DNA from: Leptoclinus maculatus
Taxonomy: Eukaryota; Chordata; Actinopteri; Perciformes; Stichaeidae
Length of the DNA stretch: 64,000 bases
Direction of reading: 5' to 3'
Assembly (NCBI GenBank): GCA_032191485.1
Contig: JAVDOI010000011.1
Coordinates: 17,800,117-17,864,116, forward strand
Under the pieces are notes generated by a model. It did no database searches. It saw only the letters and a program-made list of their open reading frames with translations, and had not been told where the DNA came from. Within the stretch, counting starts at the first letter, position 1, and each line of letters opens with the position of its first letter. Below are positions 62,130 to 64,000 of the stretch, in pieces. The position numbers and the translations under genes are program-made.

Positions 62130-62620
62130 AGGTTGGCACGGGGGCGGCAGTTGAGGGGAGGCGGTGAGCCCCGTTACACGACGCATAAGACTCCGGGGGC
62201 AAGGGGTTATATTCCTTGGGTTCCGGTGTGGCCTGTGGAAATTTGGGCCATGGCTTCCTTTTCTTTTCGCTGTCCAATTAGCAACTTGAGACGCAAGACT
62301 GGAGTTGGAGTTGAGCGACGACTTGTTGAGCAAATTGTTTCACAAAGTAGCCATTTTACAAGTCAGTGGGCTCCAAGATTGCCTTTCGGCCAATGTATTA
62401 CACCTCTTTTGCTCTCCACACGGACCGTTTATCTGTAATCAACCAAAGACTGCTCTTAATGTGATTAGTCAATACTACACAAACTACAAACTGAAACCAG
62501 AACACTTCCAATGCCGAAGTCCTGTCCCGTTGCCGACAGATTCTACATGTGAATGCAGGATCTGTATCCACAGACAGGAGAAATATGACTCAAAAGTTTA
62601 CATTTTGTGTCTTTAGCTAC
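62130..62620 (+). repeat. Possible unclassified dispersed fish repeat
   Basis: Segments such as CACGGGGGCGGCAGTTGAGG, GGGCCATGGCTTCCTTTTC, GACGCAAGACTGGAGTTGG and CAACCAAAGACTGCTCTTAA read like repeat sequence I associate with fish genomes. There is no second copy in the window and no terminal structure, so confidence is low. The two open frames (62133-62438 and 62305-62616) have no recognisable domain. Confidence 0.3.
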
Positions 62621-63344
62621 TACTTAGCTTTCAGTTAGATTTGACTAAGTTCGGTTTATGGTCTGGAAATATGAGTAAACTACAATTTCTTGTTTATATA
62701 TTTCTACAGGTTCTAAATACAGAAGATGTAATGTGAGGATGTGAAGGATATGGAGTTAAAGTGAACTTTGATGGCGCATGGGCTGACTATCTAATAAGAT
62801 TTGATTAGTAATAACTGCACACTCAAAGACAAAAAGAAACATTATTTCATTGCAGGAGAACAGTCCTTCAACTGCACCAGAGATATAATACAGTAAAGAA
62901 ATGCTGCGCTCAACCTACTTTCTTGATATATTGAAATTACTTGAGCTGCAGCAATTTCCCATGACACGTATCTCAGAGACTGTGTGTGTCTTTCTAAAAA
63001 ATATGTTCTTGGGCCCTCCATGACTTATTTGACAAAGTACCTAATGGCCAGAGTACAATCTCAAAACAGAGGAATGCAAGGACAGAAGGGGAATTATAAA
63101 CCTTGAAGTTTACTCACAGATGAGGATGAATGTGAAGCCCCAAGGCTCATCATGAGGGTGATGCATCATGTCTACAGAGTGCTTTAGGTAGACCATAAAA
63201 ATGTGCTGACTAAACAAGATGGGAAAACAAAGAACAGTGCATCCAAATCATCCAGATTATGAGACTTGAAGAAGACGGCCTTTCTCAAACTGTAAATTCA
63301 TTCTCTGTGCACACGTTCCTCCGATTTTTTTTTTATATCCAGGA
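62621..63344. other. Non-coding gap
   Basis: A/T-rich sequence; nothing recognised. Confidence 0.5.
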
Positions 63345-63480
63345 CCAAGGGCGTAGGTTTGGTTTCAACGCTGGAAGGGAGGGACACATACTAGGCAGGG
63401 GGGGGGGGGGCTGGAAGTTTTTGAGCATTCTGGTGAATTTTCGGCATCAATTTATGGTTGAAAAGTCTGTATTTATGTAA
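63345..63480 (+). repeat. Possible repeat relic with a G13 run
   Basis: CAAGGGCGTAGGTTTGGTTT followed by GGGAGGGACACATACTAGGC and a 13-base G run (63398-63410) resembles a dispersed fish repeat that normally carries a G-rich GGGGGGACACA block. The copy is short and decayed. Confidence 0.35.
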
Positions 63481-64000
63481 ATGAAAACACTAAATTCAGG
63501 CGCCAGGTGACAATTAAAAATATAAAAATATAATGGAATAAGTAAATATGCAGTAAGTCATTGTTTATTGCTTTCAAACATTTATTCTCCTGTAGATCAA
63601 CCTTTCTCATTTAATAGTACAGTCTCTGCTGAGTCAACAAACGTGTAGACATGATTTTTTCTTCCCTTCCCTTGTGTAACTTTTAAATTAATTTGAATTT
63701 ATTAATAAACGGTTCTATTAATTAATCGTGGCTGAAATAACAGGGATGCAAATCCTGGCAGGTAAAATGTCAGTATTGCATCAACCTATTAAGTTCCTTT
63801 GAATACACTTTAGGATCAAACAATGTTACCAGTTGATATTTACGGCTGTTTTGAGGGGGAACAGTATTAATCTTTACAGTGTGTATACATTTAACACTCA
63901 CCGAGTCTAAGGAGGCAATTCTCGGCAGGTAATAAAATATACCTCAGTCGAATAATGGCTCCACATTTTAACTTTGGTTATAGAGATCTATGAACGAAAT
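63481..64000. other. Non-coding end of the window
   Basis: A/T-rich sequence with no recognisable feature. Confidence 0.5.

Overview
This is vertebrate nuclear DNA, almost certainly from a percomorph (spiny-rayed) teleost fish. The evidence is the very high density of (AC/GT)n microsatellites, a tRNA-type fish SINE tail, a Rex3/RTE-like LINE 3' end with a GATG tail, a Penelope-type GIY-YIG retroelement relic, a hAT element, and several dispersed repeat families that I know as abundant in percomorph genomes. Nothing suggests bacteria, a plasmid or a virus: there are no long clean ORFs, operons or ribosome binding sites. Family names rest on recognition by eye, not on a database search.

No host protein-coding gene can be annotated with confidence. 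Almost all open frames are short chance frames, many of them translations of AC, GT or TAG repeats (poly-Thr-His, poly-Val-Cys, poly-Leu). The window therefore reads as a gene desert or the inside of a very large intron. One GC-rich open segment with good splice acceptors (30612-30907, + strand) is the best candidate host exon. Two weaker exon-like signals lie near 44298-44556 and 49552-49774.

Layout: 1-50 kb is mostly single-copy-looking sequence with scattered microsatellites, long G or C runs, and solitary old fish repeats. These include a 16-bp-TIR MITE-like element at 11459-11954, a palindromic element at 18008-18528, a three-copy family at 7740, 13605 and 35110, a SINE at 39558-39730, and others. 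Some AT-rich stretches (for example 8540-9260) have the texture of conserved non-coding elements, but that is only a guess. From about 50 kb onward the character changes. A 2.9-kb degenerate A/T-rich tandem array (50165-53100) carries two insertions, a Rex3-like LINE fragment and a 424-bp element with flanking duplication. It is followed by a large dispersed repeat, a Penelope-like relic (54793-55500, minus), a second LINE tail remnant, and a 1171-bp hAT element with a perfect 8-bp target-site duplication (59525-60695). Last come a remnant of an SGNH-esterase-like retroelement ORF1 (61167-61502) and further repeat relics.

There is no gene system in which products work together. The biology visible here is transposable-element history: insertion, 5' truncation, internal deletion, nesting inside a tandem array, and decay. 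I found no convincing evidence of an undescribed biological system. The most informative features are the hAT element with its exact boundaries, the Penelope relic, the nested tandem array, two perfect hairpins and the candidate exon.
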